Assembly (NCBI RefSeq): GCF_954871325.1
Contig: NC_088777.1
Span: forward strand, 19,569,366-19,633,365
DNA: 64,000 bases
Direction: 5' to 3'
From: Gordionus sp. m RMFG-2023
Taxonomy: Eukaryota; Nematomorpha; Gordioida; Chordodea; Parachordodidae
Part shown: positions 12,840-26,000 of the stretch, piece after piece
Layout of the letters: each line of letters opens with the position of its first letter
How positions within the stretch are numbered: position 1 is the stretch's first letter
Made by a program: the position numbers and the translations under genes
The notes under the pieces: generated by a model
The model's database searches: none
Told to the model about the DNA's origin: nothing
What the model saw: the letters and a program-made list of their open reading frames with translations, nothing else

Positions 12840-15800
12840 TAGTCACCACCGTTCAGGTCATTACATGCGCTGCTCCATAACTTGAAGTTATATCCCTCTA
12901 CCATTCTGCTTCATTGTTCAAAAAAAATTAAACCCTTTTTTTTCTCTTTATGTCTACTTCGCAAATCGTCCTTCATGTCTGAAACTAGTTCATATTAGAA
13001 AAAATGGATGCTTACAAGTTCATGGGCCACCTTCAGTCAGATGTCCGCATTCTGGCTTTGCTCCACCAATCGATTATTCATCCATAAAATTTTGTTCCAC
13101 CTCTTCACAATTTAAATTCCTGTATATAGATTTTTTTTTCTTGACCATTCCAAACCAAATATCATTTCAAGGATCCCCAAAGGAGCAAAATTTTCTAGTT
13201 GTTAAATCTTTCGCTGATTGTCTGTCCTCCCTATTGCTAAACTTTAGCAATGAGAATAAATGGCTAAAATTTCTTTTCTATGGTTATAATATCTTCAGGG
13301 TGCCCGACCAAACTTCACATAAATCCCTTACCCAGCAAATCAAGGAGGCCATATCTATTGTTGCCCCTCATTTCCATGAATACAGGATGCCATTGCTTGT
13401 CAAAAATAAAATAAAACCCTTACTGATTGAGATGAAGGCCAATTTGATCTACAATAAATTGACAATCTCAGGTGCACTCAGATTGGCTCCACACATGACT
13501 GTCTTCCCTACAGCAACTATTATCCCAATATCCCCACAACCCCTCTCAACATGTGCTTCTCTATTTACTTCTGAAGAAATAGGAAAGCTATCCTTCCCTT
13601 TCATTGAGATTCTACCCATGGTCTTGATGACATCCGCCCTATATTTCTCAACGGCTTCACTTCCCCCTCAATATGATCACAAACTCCCATTCTTACTAAA
13701 ATAACCTTTGCAATAAAATTTTAAAAGATGAAGTACCTAACTTTGTTTCTACAATCGTCTTCAATGCAAGGTTCAAAAACCCAATGATGATATTAAACCA
13801 ATTGCTATAGGTTCTACCTTACGCAGCATAGTTGCCAATATGACATCTTCTATAATAAAGCATGAAGCTTCATGTCTCCTAAGCCCTTTCCAACTTGGTG
13901 ATGAGATCCCTGGTGGCTGTGAAGCCGTTGTACATTTAGCTAGAATACATTTAGAAAATCAGACTAACAATCAGTCTTTAGTCAAAATTGACTTCTCTAA
14001 TGCCTATAATACACTTTCTCGGAATTCCTTCTTGTGTTCCTCTTTACTCTTTTCCCCGGTTATGCAAATTTTTTCTATTCTGTTATCATCTGCCTTTCAT
14101 CAATTTGATATTTATAAAATTCGTTCCATTGAGACCATACAACAGGGAGATCCTCTAGGTTTTTTATTTTCTGTTTAGGTATCAACAACCAGCGTCTACA
14201 TGAGCGGGAGGGGTAGGAACAGTTTGCATCCTATTTTTTGAGGGGGTAGGGGGGTAGGCTTCTTTAATGGGGGTAGGATAAATTATTTTGGGGGTTATCT
14301 AATCTTGAGATGAAATAAGACAAAATTTATTGCTGTAAAAATTAATACTTTTATTATGGAATTATTATAATACAATTCATCGACCAAATCTATATATTGC
14401 AAACAATTATACACATTGTTTTCCAAATAAACTATCCTTTTAAATGTAATTTAAGGTTTAGATATTTCAGCAAGCTCATAATGCCATAATAATTAATTCA
14501 TTGTAAATAATGGGGGTTTTAATTGAATTTATTATCTAAAAAATAAATTCTTTATATTCACAAAATATCGATAGTTGGTAGTAGAGATAGATTAATTTGA
14601 GTTATCCTTTATAAATTCTTTGAAAAGAGTATCAATAAATTAAATAGGTAAAAATAATAATAAAAAGACACCGCCGTCAGGTGGCGCTAATTTTTAGGGG
14701 GTTAGGCAAATATTTTTGAAGGGGGTTTGCATCCAATGAAAATCCTGTCATGTAAACGCTGTCAACAGCATCGTTAAATTCATCAACTCGACGTGTTCAT
14801 TATCCTTGCATGCCTGGTATATTGAGGATGATATCCTTGATGGTTGACGAAGTCAATAAAGCAGTGAATTTAATCAAGGAGGCTGGGTTGCTTATTGGAC
14901 TTCCTATCAACCCCAAAAAATCCGAATTCATTTCTGTCAAATCAATTGAACCGAATTCACACAACTTCAAACTTACCACCCTTGAGGAACTAAATCATTT
15001 AGGCGCTTCTGTTGGTGGATACACAGCAATATCTTTCTTCCTACATTCCACAATTGGAACACTTTTTGAGTTGGCTGATTTATTTTACCTTCTCCCCTCT
15101 CATAAAGCCTCTTTCCTTTTGAAAGTTTATCGATATTCCTCTTATCCTATATGCGCTTCAATCAGCTCCCATTTTCAAATATCCCACACCTCTCTGTGTA
15201 TATGAAAATGGGATTAAAGTCTTAATCAAAAATATTTTAAACCTTAACGATAAAATAGCGTGGACTCAAGCCTCTTTACCCACCAAGATGGGTGGACTAT
15301 CAGATTTCCCCCGATCTTGCCCTAACTGCCTTCATATACAGTTATCTCTTAACAATAAATATTGTAATTTTAATTGGATAACACCTGACCCTTCCTATAA
15401 TGGTGCTATTATTGAGTGGAAATCACAAATTATGGTTGATCACTCACTTCCAGAAAAGAATAAGCAGGACTGGGATGGGCCTATTATTACAAGCTGCGTT
15501 GAATAACTCCTTCCCAAAATGCAATTATCTGACCGTCCTTTATTCTCCTTTCCTTGAAGCCATTCGCTTTGTTATACAACTACAACTTAACCAAAATGAG
15601 CTCACTCACGTCATTGAGATTCGTTTTAACTGCCTAATTACCCAACTCCATACTTGTTCAGGTTGCAGTTCTTTTTGGGTAATGGAAGACATAGTCTCTA
15701 TTGTTGTTCTTGTAAAGGTCGAATTGTTAGACATAATTTATACAATTCGAATATCCTTAGAGCTTTGAGATCAACTCAAATTCTCACTATTTTTGAACAC

Positions 15801-16200
15801 TCTGGTCTTTTCAGATCCGATGGGAAACGCCCTGATGGGATTTCTCAAATTCCTTAAAAGCGTCAATTACAGGTCTGGGATTACTCGTATATTGATCCTT
15901 TGGCTCCATCCAATCAAACAACATTCTGGAGAAAAAGGAGTTACTTAAAATAGCAAAATATCCTGAAATATCACAAGAATACTATATTCCCATTATTTCC
16001 ACAACCTTAACAACCTTTGGAATTGTGCATTATCCTTTTTCAAGGAACTTACGGGTGAACATCTTGAAGGCTTTTTCTTAAGACAAAGACTCGCCATAGC
16101 AATTCACAGGGCTAATTACATTAGCTTCAGACCAGCCCCCCCTTGAGGATGATATACAACGTAGCACGATCTATAAACAGCGCACAAAAAGGTATATAAT
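12840..16200 (+). mobile_element. Decayed LINE with R2-like (PD...D) C-terminal nuclease
   Basis: Open stretches at 13141-13704, 13840-14178, 14810-15205, 15288-15506 and 15654-15857 follow one order on the + strand. They are an N-terminal helical region, reverse transcriptase motif A (KIDFSNAYNTLSR) and motif B (QQGDPLG), a later RT/thumb region (INPKKSEFISV), a QDWDGPI segment, a Cys/His cluster (GRHSLYC...RH), and then SDGKRPDG followed by VWDYSYIDPLAPS. PD then about 12 residues then D resembles the restriction-like endonuclease of R2-type LINEs. The C-terminal IIST-TFGIVHYPFSRNLR-like part also fits that family. Several frame changes and a MITE insertion make it dead. The exact ends and the clade are not determined. 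Confidence 0.75.
14190..14761. mobile_element. 572-bp hAT-like MITE inserted in the LINE's RT
   Basis: Terminal inverted repeats are cagcgtctacatga (left) and, inverted, cagcgtttacatga (right), 13 of 14 matching. The flanks tcaacaac (14182-14189) and tcaacagc (14762-14769) agree at 7 of 8 positions, as expected for an 8-bp hAT duplication. Both ends carry G-rich DNA and tttgcatcc. It separates RT motif B from the downstream RT region. Confidence 0.8.
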
Positions 16201-16337
16201 CATTTTTTTTAAATAAAAATATAGAATAAACTAATCCTAAACTATACTGTGTTTAGATAGGATCAGACAAGCACTATCCGGGAAGTCAGATCAATTTTAT
16301 TTATTTATTCAGAATCAAATTTTGTATTGGATATGGA

Positions 16338-16732
16338 TAGTGTTGTTCAAAAACAGCTAACTCAATATTTCATCCAGAATAGTATTACGCAAGCCTGAAG
16401 AGTTTGTTTGTAGAAGGAACAAAGGCTTGGACATCTATTAGCAAAATCACTAGGTTTAGGCAATAGTATTGTCAAAAGGCTGCTTAATTTGAGTCGATTT
16501 TATCATGTAAGCCTGGAAATTTTGCTCATGGCTGGCAGAAAAGTTTGGACATCTATTGGCTAAATCCTGAGGTTTGCATAATATTATTTTAGCTAAAATC
16601 TTAAGCGGCCCGTTTTTAAAATTTACCCAAATTGGGCGTTTTAACAATACTATTAGACAATATTTTTCTTACTAAATTATTGAGTTCGCCGTATTTAAAA
16701 ATCAGCTCTAAACGAGCCGTTTAACAACAATA
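16338..16732. mobile_element. Outer hAT MITE (ACGGCTCG family) interrupted by a second copy
   Basis: Begins tagtgttgttcaaaaacagc and ends with the inverted gagccgtttaacaacaata. The flanking 8-bp duplication gatatgga is perfect (16330-16337 and 16733-16740). Its core aaaggcttggacatctatta is shared with the inner copy and with the copies at 5.2 and 61.2 kb. Confidence 0.88.
16464..16652. mobile_element. Inner hAT MITE nested in the outer copy
   Basis: A 189-bp copy of the same family: tagtattgtcaaaaggctgc at the left and the inverted gcgttttaacaatacta at the right. Its target duplication lies in the outer MITE: ttaggcaa (16456-16463) and ttagacaa (16653-16660), 7 of 8. The outer copy therefore inserted first. 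Confidence 0.85.
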
Positions 16733-17009
16733 GATATGGAATCCTTCTCTTATACTAAAACCAAACTAATCACCAGAAGGAGGAGGGCCGCCATATCGAA
16801 TGTATTCCAGCGAGAAAATGAATTGACCTACATTTCATTTCCAAATGTTTATTACGTAACAGCAAATACTCTAAAAATGTTTACCCATCTTCTCAGACGT
16901 TAAATAGCATCATCTTTTTGTCATTTATATATGCACATACATTCTTAAATTTAAATTTAATAAGAAAGAAAGATAAAATCAGTTCAAACTAGTTATTATT
17001 TATTTCATC

Positions 17010-17021
17010 ATGCAGCAAAAA
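17010..17021 (+). CDS. BHMT: BHMT exon 1 (candidate, start codon)
   Basis: This 12-nt exon reads MQQK and is followed by the donor AAA|gtaaaa. The acceptor ttatag at 17102 gives an 81-bp intron in phase 0. It was chosen because exon 2 opens in phase 0 with KIGFLERLN and needs only a few residues upstream, as in vertebrate BHMT, where a short lysine-rich leader precedes the same motif. An alternative first exon further upstream cannot be excluded without RNA data. Confidence 0.6.
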
Positions 17022-20000
17022 GTAAAATTGAAGATATAACCAAATTAATATCATTAAATGTAGCTATAACTTATTATATAATTTTAAATATTTAACTTAT
17101 AGAAAATTGGATTTCTGGAGAGACTTAATTCAGGTGAAATTATAATTGGAGATGGGGGGTTTGTTTTTGCATTAGAAAAAAGAGGCTATGTTAAGGCAGG
17201 ACCTTGGACTCCTGAAGTCAATATTGAACATCCTGAAGCAGGTATTATAAAAATTTCTTTTTTAAAATTTGTACCATTTTTGTATACAAACATAAATCAT
17301 TTTTTGCATCTATCATAACAAACAGTCATTTAAACTGGGAAATTCTCCTTTTCATTGCTAATTTGCCTGTTCTTGTATATATTGTTTTAAGTTAATAAAA
17401 ATCCCCCCCCCCCCTTCCTCTTCCCCTAAAATAAAGGAAGAATTTGAAAGAAAGATTAGTAAAAGTTAATAACTTTTTAAAATAACAAAAAGGATTTTAA
17501 TTTAAACAGTAAAAACCCAGAATTATTTTTATAAAAATCGTATATAGTCAAAGGCAATAAATGGAAATAAATTCCCATGGGGAAAAAATTCATATTATAA
17601 GACTTTTCCTACCCCTTGGCAAAATCCTGGATATGCCTGATCACATTATAAAAACTGAATGTTTTTTGCTGAAATAAAATTATAGGGGATAACAAGATAA
17701 AGTAATGAGCTTAACTCTTAATTCTAATTATGTTCAAAATAGAAGTTTATTTTATTAGTTTCTCAAGATTCATTGATGCTATAAAAATTACTAAATCTAT
17801 TGTATCTAGACTATCAAATATGTAGCCAGGAATTTTCTTCAGGATGGGGGGGGGTGAATGGCAATTTTAAACACTAGCTATAACTGGTATGTAAATCACC
17901 ATAAAATATAGAATTAAACAAATGGTTAATCAAAATATTGTTAATAAATTTAGATTTAATCTTTGCAATTATACCAATTTTTCAATAATTTGTTCTTAAT
18001 TGGGGATTTTGATGTATTAAGTAAATCTGGTCCATTTAATCTATTTTACGATATCATACTTTTGAGATAGGTTTTTATACTCTGCATAGATCCTCTCATT
18101 TGTAATTGTACTAATTGGTATTGATGCCAAATTATGCAGCATTTTTAATATATTTGGAAAAAACACCAAAATATTATTTAAATATACAATGCTTCTATTG
18201 CATTTCTTTGGAGGATTATCTACTAAAATTTAACTTTCATGCCAGGATTTAAACTCTGAAATTAATTGGTCTTTCGATATATTTATATTCTTTGAATAAA
18301 ATTTAGCTAAATATTTAATTTTTTCAATATCAAGATTAATATATCCTAAAGATTTAGAGATAATAGTATTTGTAAATTATATAGAGCCATTTGATGAATC
18401 ACAAATCGTTCATTGATTTGAGTAAAAATATATCTAAAAGTGGAATAACAACGATATTTTTTATAATAATACATTAAATTAATGTTAATATGGAACCATT
18501 TGTTTTTCTAGCAAGTCAAGGCTTACTAATCTCAAAATTATATAATTTTGCTTTTGCCTCAACTATCTTATAAATCTTGTGAAATGGTTCATATTATCTC
18601 ATAATTTATTAAGTTGTATTGTAATAATATTTGAGATCCTCATAGAATATAAATTCATATCATTTTTTGAAAAATATTAAATAAAATTGTGTTGTAATTA
18701 AATAATTTATTAATATATTTCAATGCAAAAAGAAATTGTCATATTGAATGTAATAATATATCTATCTGCCTTAGATGAAATATCTGGTTCAAGCCATTCT
18801 TATCTCCAATAGTATCCAAGATAGACTTTTCATCCTAGAATATACTTGATGTTGAAGGCTCTAATTTGTCGGAAATGTTGTTGCAGTTTCTTTCTTCTTG
18901 TAGCACAAGAAGTTTTAGAAATAATTCTATTTGATAAATTTCATCTCCCTGGATATCTGGATATTTCATGCATTTTAGAAATGTTACCTAATAATAGTAA
19001 TTAGTAGATAAAAATTAAATAGAATTCTTTTGTGCAATTTGATTATATTCTATATTCATCAGTGTTTAAGGTTTAAAAATGTAAGAAAATATACTTTAAA
19101 TTTTTGTGGGATATTTAAATTAAATATAACTTTTTTCTAAAATTTAATATAGAGTATAACCTATTTGAAATATAATACTTTGCAATTCATAATTCACAAA
19201 ACTTTTTATATTTTTTCTTAAAATTTTATTTCTCCCCCCCCCCTCCCCCCCCCCCCCCTTTCTCACTGGCTATGCACCTGGCCTATATCAGTTTTATCAC
19301 TGTTGTTTAATATGGCTTTTGAAAATAGCACACTACAGCAAATGCTACTTGGCAAAAAAATTAGCATGCTATTGCTTCAGCTACCTTTTAAAAAGCTTAT
19401 TTAAAAAAAAAGATATTTTCATATTTTTTTATATCTAATCTATGTCCATAAATAAACATTTCAAATTTAAAAATGCAAAAATTTGACAAAAAAAGTAAAG
19501 TAAATGCATTATTTATTTTTTAATAATTAAATCGTCTCTATATTATCATCCCCAAGTCAGAGCAACAGTTGGAAAGGATAAATTTTGCCTTATCAAATAA
19601 TTACGCAACAGTAGTGTTGTGTTTTAACTAGTTTATAATAGTTATTATGTCTTTGTTCTAGTGATATATTTTTATATTACCATTTATATTTTTGTTTTCT
19701 TTGTTCAATTAGAAGTGATGAGTTTTTCTCATTATTGTATATCTTTTTTTTTTCTTTGTTCACTATACCAAGCTTGTTTTGATTTTATCCTCAAAACTGG
19801 TTCTAGCCAGTTTTCGAGATGGGCCTGGATTTATTAACATTCTTTTTTTTTATTATTTAATTTATCTATATAAAGACCACGAAAAATGAAATTTTGATTA
19901 GTGATTTTTTTTATGAATGATTTTATTAATTTCTTTTTTTGTAACTCTTAAAATAAATTTGTTTTACCTCAATTCGGTTGTATTGGCTTTGGGATTACTT

Positions 20001-23000
20001 AAAAATAATATTTACACTACGTTGTCCGCGTGATACCTTGACTAAAACTTTACCCTAACACGGTCCCCAGGATCCCATCATCGACCATCCCGGACTCCCA
20101 ATCACGGACTGTCTTTTCCCCACTCAGACGGTGGGACCCGTCGGTCAAAACTCAACAAGTAGCACTTGAAGGGAATGCTAAATTTAATTTCTAAACTTCT
20201 AAGAAAAATTATCATAAATGTTGATTTGAGTATTTTTAAATTTAAAAAAATGTGACAAGAGGATTTATTTTAATATGTTTCTCCTTTGAGTATTAGATTA
20301 GACAACATTTCCAATAACCTATTTATCTGCTATTTATATCCAATTAAGTTGATATAAGATCAGAACATAAATACTTTATTTAACCTTATATTATGAGTCC
20401 CTACAATCAACTGTGCAGATGAAAGAGACTTCTGATAGATCTAATGTTAAAAAACTCATTTCTTGAAAATTTCCTAAAATCTTTTGAGGGCAAGATATCT
20501 TGGTACCAAGAGATAATATAACCAATTTGATAAATGAGAGGATTATCGCCCAAAGAAATTGGCCAAACTGTATCAATTATAAAAATAATTATGACTTTAT
20601 CAGCTAATTTTTGAGAAACACCTGATTCTGATGTTGGATGCAGCCTCTTCAAGTACACCAAAATTATCGAGATATTTTTCAATCTCTGAAATTTTAGATG
20701 TGAACATTTTAAAATTAAAACAGTATATAATAATTGTAATAAAATTTATGATGAATATCTTTAGATGTTTTTTAAGGTTGAAGTTGCTTGATTTATCCAA
20801 CGATATTATCCTTCAATATTTTATTCTTCTAAATATAAATCCTGTATTAATTTTTTTTTATTAAGTTCGAAATATTTTGCAAAAAAAGGTATTTCCAGAA
20901 TTCCATTTTCTAATGAAATTTTATGGTTATCATCTGTCTCAAACTTCTCTTTCATCTCTATTTCTATTGGTGGCATTTAAATTACTTGATAAATTAGATG
21001 TAATATAATATAATTACGGAATTATAAACAAAATTTAAATATTTTATTATATATTTAATTATATAAAATTTTAAAGTAGTGAAGTAACGCGCTACGTTAT
21101 CTACTCTCTAATAATTTTTAAAAAAGCGATACTTTAACAACTCTGGTCTCTATTCAAAATAAATTTGTTGCAAAGAATTTTTTTATACAAAAATGACTGA
21201 AAAGGATAATATTTTTTAAATCAATAAAGGAAAAATAACGAATTTTTATTTCATTTTCGTTAAAATTCAGTTAGAGAACTTCACAGAGAATTTCTGAGAT
21301 CGGGTGCCGATGTAATGCAAGCTCTGACCTTTTATGCCAGTGATGACAAATTAGAGAATCGTGGAAATCAAGCCAAACATTTGTACACGGTTCTTAATAA
21401 AATTTAAATATATTTATATAGACCAAACTATTCTTTCTAATCCAACTCTTATCATTTATGCTAAGGACTAAAAAGTTAATTATATTTCCATCTAATGCAA
21501 AATAATTGCATTGCCAATTATCTTTAGGCATGCTGAATTTGTGGCCCAAGCCCCCAGTTTGTCACTAGACAAATCAATATAATATTTGTTTAATATATAC
21601 AAGAAAATATATTGAACAAAATTAAGAAAGAACAAGAGACTCAAAAATATAAAAGTTGATGAGATCATAATATGAGGTTTTTTTAATGTAAAAAAGGGAG
21701 CTTAAATAAAAATTTAGGCCTAACTTAATTTCAACAAAGATTTGGAATTAGAACTCAACAATCAATTAATGAATTTTGGGAGTAAATAATGGAACGAACA
21801 GATAATTAAAGGATTTATTTTATTTAAAATTTTTAGTATACAAGAAATCTGCAGAAGTTTAATTTTTAAGCCTAGCGGATTCAAATTTTCCAGCCAGGCC
21901 TTGATTTTTTTCCATTTAATCCTATTTAAGTTTGTATTTTTTAAATTAATAAACAAGCCCTAATGCTGTTAAACGGCCCGATTAAGATTTTAACCAAGAT
22001 AATATTATGTAGCCTTGAGATTTGGCAAATAAAGATTCAAAACTTTCTCTCACCTCTGAGCAAAATTTCCGGGCTTACTAATATTTTGGCGAAAATCTTA
22101 ATCGGGCCGTTTTAAAATTCAACCCAACACTACAGCCCACTTAAAATCATACTATTTTACGTTCTAGGCGTGCTTATATAATTGGACACACATTTTTCCT
22201 AATTTTAGTTGATTTTACATATATTTTTTTATGTAGATGTACATTGTCTATCCATCTGTTCATTTTTTTGTAGATTTATTAAATTTTTAAAACAAATAGT
22301 ATAATATTTAATTTTTTAATAACAAAATATAATATTAATATTAGGTTACACGAGGAATTGTGAACTTCAATCATATATTATTTTGCTTCTGCTTAAACAT
22401 ATTTTCGCCTTAAGTATGTGGAATAGTTTATCAACCTTTTATTTTAAATAAAATATCGTGTAAATAATATAAAGTAGAACTATGGCTTGTCTAAATTGAG
22501 CGCTTCCAACAAATATTCTTATAGCATCATTTAATTTAAAATCACTTGGGCATTAAAGTTTACTGTCCAATAGTTGCTCAGTGGTGTGCACTTTTATGTA
22601 ACCCCTTAAAAGTGACCACATCCTTATTTTGATACCTTTACATCGATTCATTTCTCTTTTCCAAAATTTTTTATATATTTAATATGCTCTCTATGTTGAT
22701 TAAAAATACCAGCCTTGAGTTGTCATCTTACAAAAGGTTTCACTGTAAATAACATATACAACGCCGAATAACATAATATTTTAAGGATATAATGTAAAGG
22801 ATGTATTTTTAAGACACTTTAAGGCCATTGAAAATCATTCAAAAGATTATTATTTAAAAAATCATTAAATGTAAAAAAAATATTTAATAGCCATATCAAG
22901 TTGATATTGTTGGTTTTATTTTTAAATCAAGGTTGATTTTTATGTATAGTCTATCTCCTTTTTACAAGCTAATTATCTCTCACAGGGTCGAACCAAATTA

Positions 23001-26000
23001 CCGAACTTAAATCAGCTGTTATAATTTTCTGGTAACTAACTGAACCGTTATAAGAAAAAAGGGAAGAACCTAAACGTTTTAAAAATTGAACCTGTTACGG
23101 GTTTTTAAAATATTTTATTTATTTTAAGTAGTATAATTTGAAATATTATTTATTTTAATAGAATATATTTCATTAATTTTTTCTAATTAACTTAAAAATA
23201 AATCGTGGTGCAAATTTGTTATTTCTTATTAATATATTATAATAATAAAATAAAAATAGAGAAGGCAGGGGTAAACGATTGGTAGACATTATTTATATAT
23301 ATATAATATATAATGCAAAACAGAAAGAAAGAACAACTTATAAAATTTTATTTAGCCCAATTCCTCATATACAAAATATAAATAAGTTTAGCTCTCTACT
23401 TACAATATTTTAAAGCTCTGATTAATTTGTGAAGTATGCCATTTTCGTTATTTTACCCCATACCCAGAGTAAAATGGCTATGCACCAGGGCAAAGTGGTT
23501 AAAATAAACTCGGACTCAACTTTATTGTTTTATTGAACAAAATATTAGCAATTTTGATGTAAGTATAAACCAATGAATACAATAAGGGAATGTAAATAAA
23601 TTATCAAAAATAGCACATTTTGAGTGTCCCCATCTTAGGCACATCGTACATTTCAATTATTCCTAACCTTTGCTACGATTTTTTGAAATTTTATTGAATC
23701 CTGGAAAAAAAACCCCGGAATTTTTTTTTCATATTTATAGAATTTACTCAAGAACTAATAATATAGGTAAATTTTTATATGTATTATAATGAATATACTC
23801 ATATTTAATAGACAAATTAGTATTTCAGAAAAAAATATAATATATTAATAAGCTAAACTTATTTTTGGTCCTAATTTATTATTTAAAGATTACTCATTGC
23901 TTAAACAAGATAAAATGTTGAAGTTCAAATTGGTACTTGGAAAAAAATACCCCAGTAAAATAACCTATGTATTTCTTGCTTTCGTAAAAATTATTTGCTA
24001 TAGTAATAAATACAATATCCATCCTTAAATATCATTATCTAGACTAAATTTGACAAAATTTTGCAATAAAATATATTTATTATATTGGTAAATCATGATT
24101 ATGTATATACAAATTTAATTTAGAATCATAATTATATTGATTGACATCGAATATTGAAGGAAATTGCTATTAAAAAATCTGGAAGGCTTCACACCCCATC
24201 ATGGTATTCCTCGCATAGTTTCTTTCACCGAGTCTGGGTATTATAATTCTCCTATTTTGTTTTCGATGGCCAACTATCTACACGCCATCTTTCAAGTATG
24301 GTTTCATTGGTAGCCACCTCGCATTTCATTTTTTTAATCAATACCTAGATTGATGGGTGTGTATTCCCAACCAGATTTGCGTTCTTCGTCGGATAGAGTG
24401 CTCTGATTCACGTAAGTTTCTGGAGGAAATCGAGGCTCAATTCGACGTGTTTGGAATTGAGAATTGCTTGTTTATTGATTAATGTTCCTTTTTTCTCAAA
24501 AACATTTTTTTATATGTTTTAAACGTTAGTATTTCAAAATTCTCTTTTTGCAGCTTTAATCAGACGGAACATAATAACCTTTTTACCCTTTATATTATAA
24601 AAATTATTATTGCGTGACTTCTAGTTAAGCTATAAACTTCAGATAAATTTTATTTTATAGCTAAGACTTCATCTAACACGTATACAAATAATGAGTATAA
24701 ATACATTTTCCTAAATAAATATTATACTGGAGGATGATTTTTATAATTTTTTGGCAAAATACGCTAAACCAGGAAGATTTTCCAAAAGATGAACATAGGT
24801 AAGAAATTATATATATATATAAATACATTTTCATACTAAATTTTTTAAGATTTTTACTATAACTTATTTTTAAAAATACATAAATTTTTTAAAATTTAAA
24901 ATATTATTACAATATATTAATTTTACTTTTAGTTATATAAAGAATGAAAATCAGGATAATAATTTCTTAATAAACATGAGTGAAAATTGTAATTTAGGGT
25001 TTTCATAAATTTTTATTTGTTTAGATTTTTTTATGATCAATTCGAGGATACGAAAATAAAAAAAACCATTATAAAATATTACACAATAAATCAATTATAA
25101 ATTCAATCATTTAATGCATCGAATTCCATCTTCATTGAACTTTGTGGTGTGAGAATAAAAATTCGAAAAATTGTATGTAAAATAACTGCTCAAAATACTC
25201 TTAACAATTGCAATAACTTCTATTCGGTTAATGGGTTTAGGAGAATTAGATCTATATTAATTTTTAATAATTCCGAAAATTTTTTCGATCGAATTTAATT
25301 TTGGCGAATAGGGTGGTAAAAATATGATATTTAATACTATATTAACAAACCTGAAACTGATAGATTCAAAATACTAGCGATAGTAAAATTTGACATTTAA
25401 AAAAAATAGAAATATAAGTGTTTAATCGGAAAAAAATTATAACTTATGAAAAATTATTAGAAGTTGAAAATTAAAATTGTCGCAAAAGTTTTAATTTAAG
25501 TTAAATTACCAAAAGTTTTTAAAAATATTAATTTTTTTTTCTCAACATTTTTTTTCAAGTTTTTAAAGGTTTTTAAAAAAATCTCAACAAGTTTTTACAA
25601 TAATTATGGAAAATTATTAAACTATATAAGAATGTTTTTTCACATTATGGAAATCAACAAATCATATTTTTACTGTATATTTGAAAAAATCGTAAACACT
25701 TATAAAACCGAAGGAACCGATATAAATTTATTCAATGTGGTGTTTATTAATATAAAATAAAAATGAGAAAATATCAGAAGATGCTTTAACCTTTACAATA
25801 ATATGTTTATATATTCATCGAAAGTACATTTATGAGATAATCAATCAATTATCATAAATTGTATCCTTACACCAAAATAACAAAATACAATTTATTTAAA
25901 GTTAATTCCTTACATTCAAAAATAGCCGAAATGGATTTGAACCGTTTAAAATTAAAAATTGGAAATGGAACTGAACCGCTATACTTAAAGATTCGACACC

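Noticed and set aside
20391-20864. Overlapping small frames as host genes
   Set aside because: The - strand frames are pieces of a hAT transposase; the + strand frame is their shadow.
21953-22140. 8-bp target duplication for the 172-bp MITE
   Set aside because: acaagccc and cagcccac match only when shifted, so it is left unclaimed.
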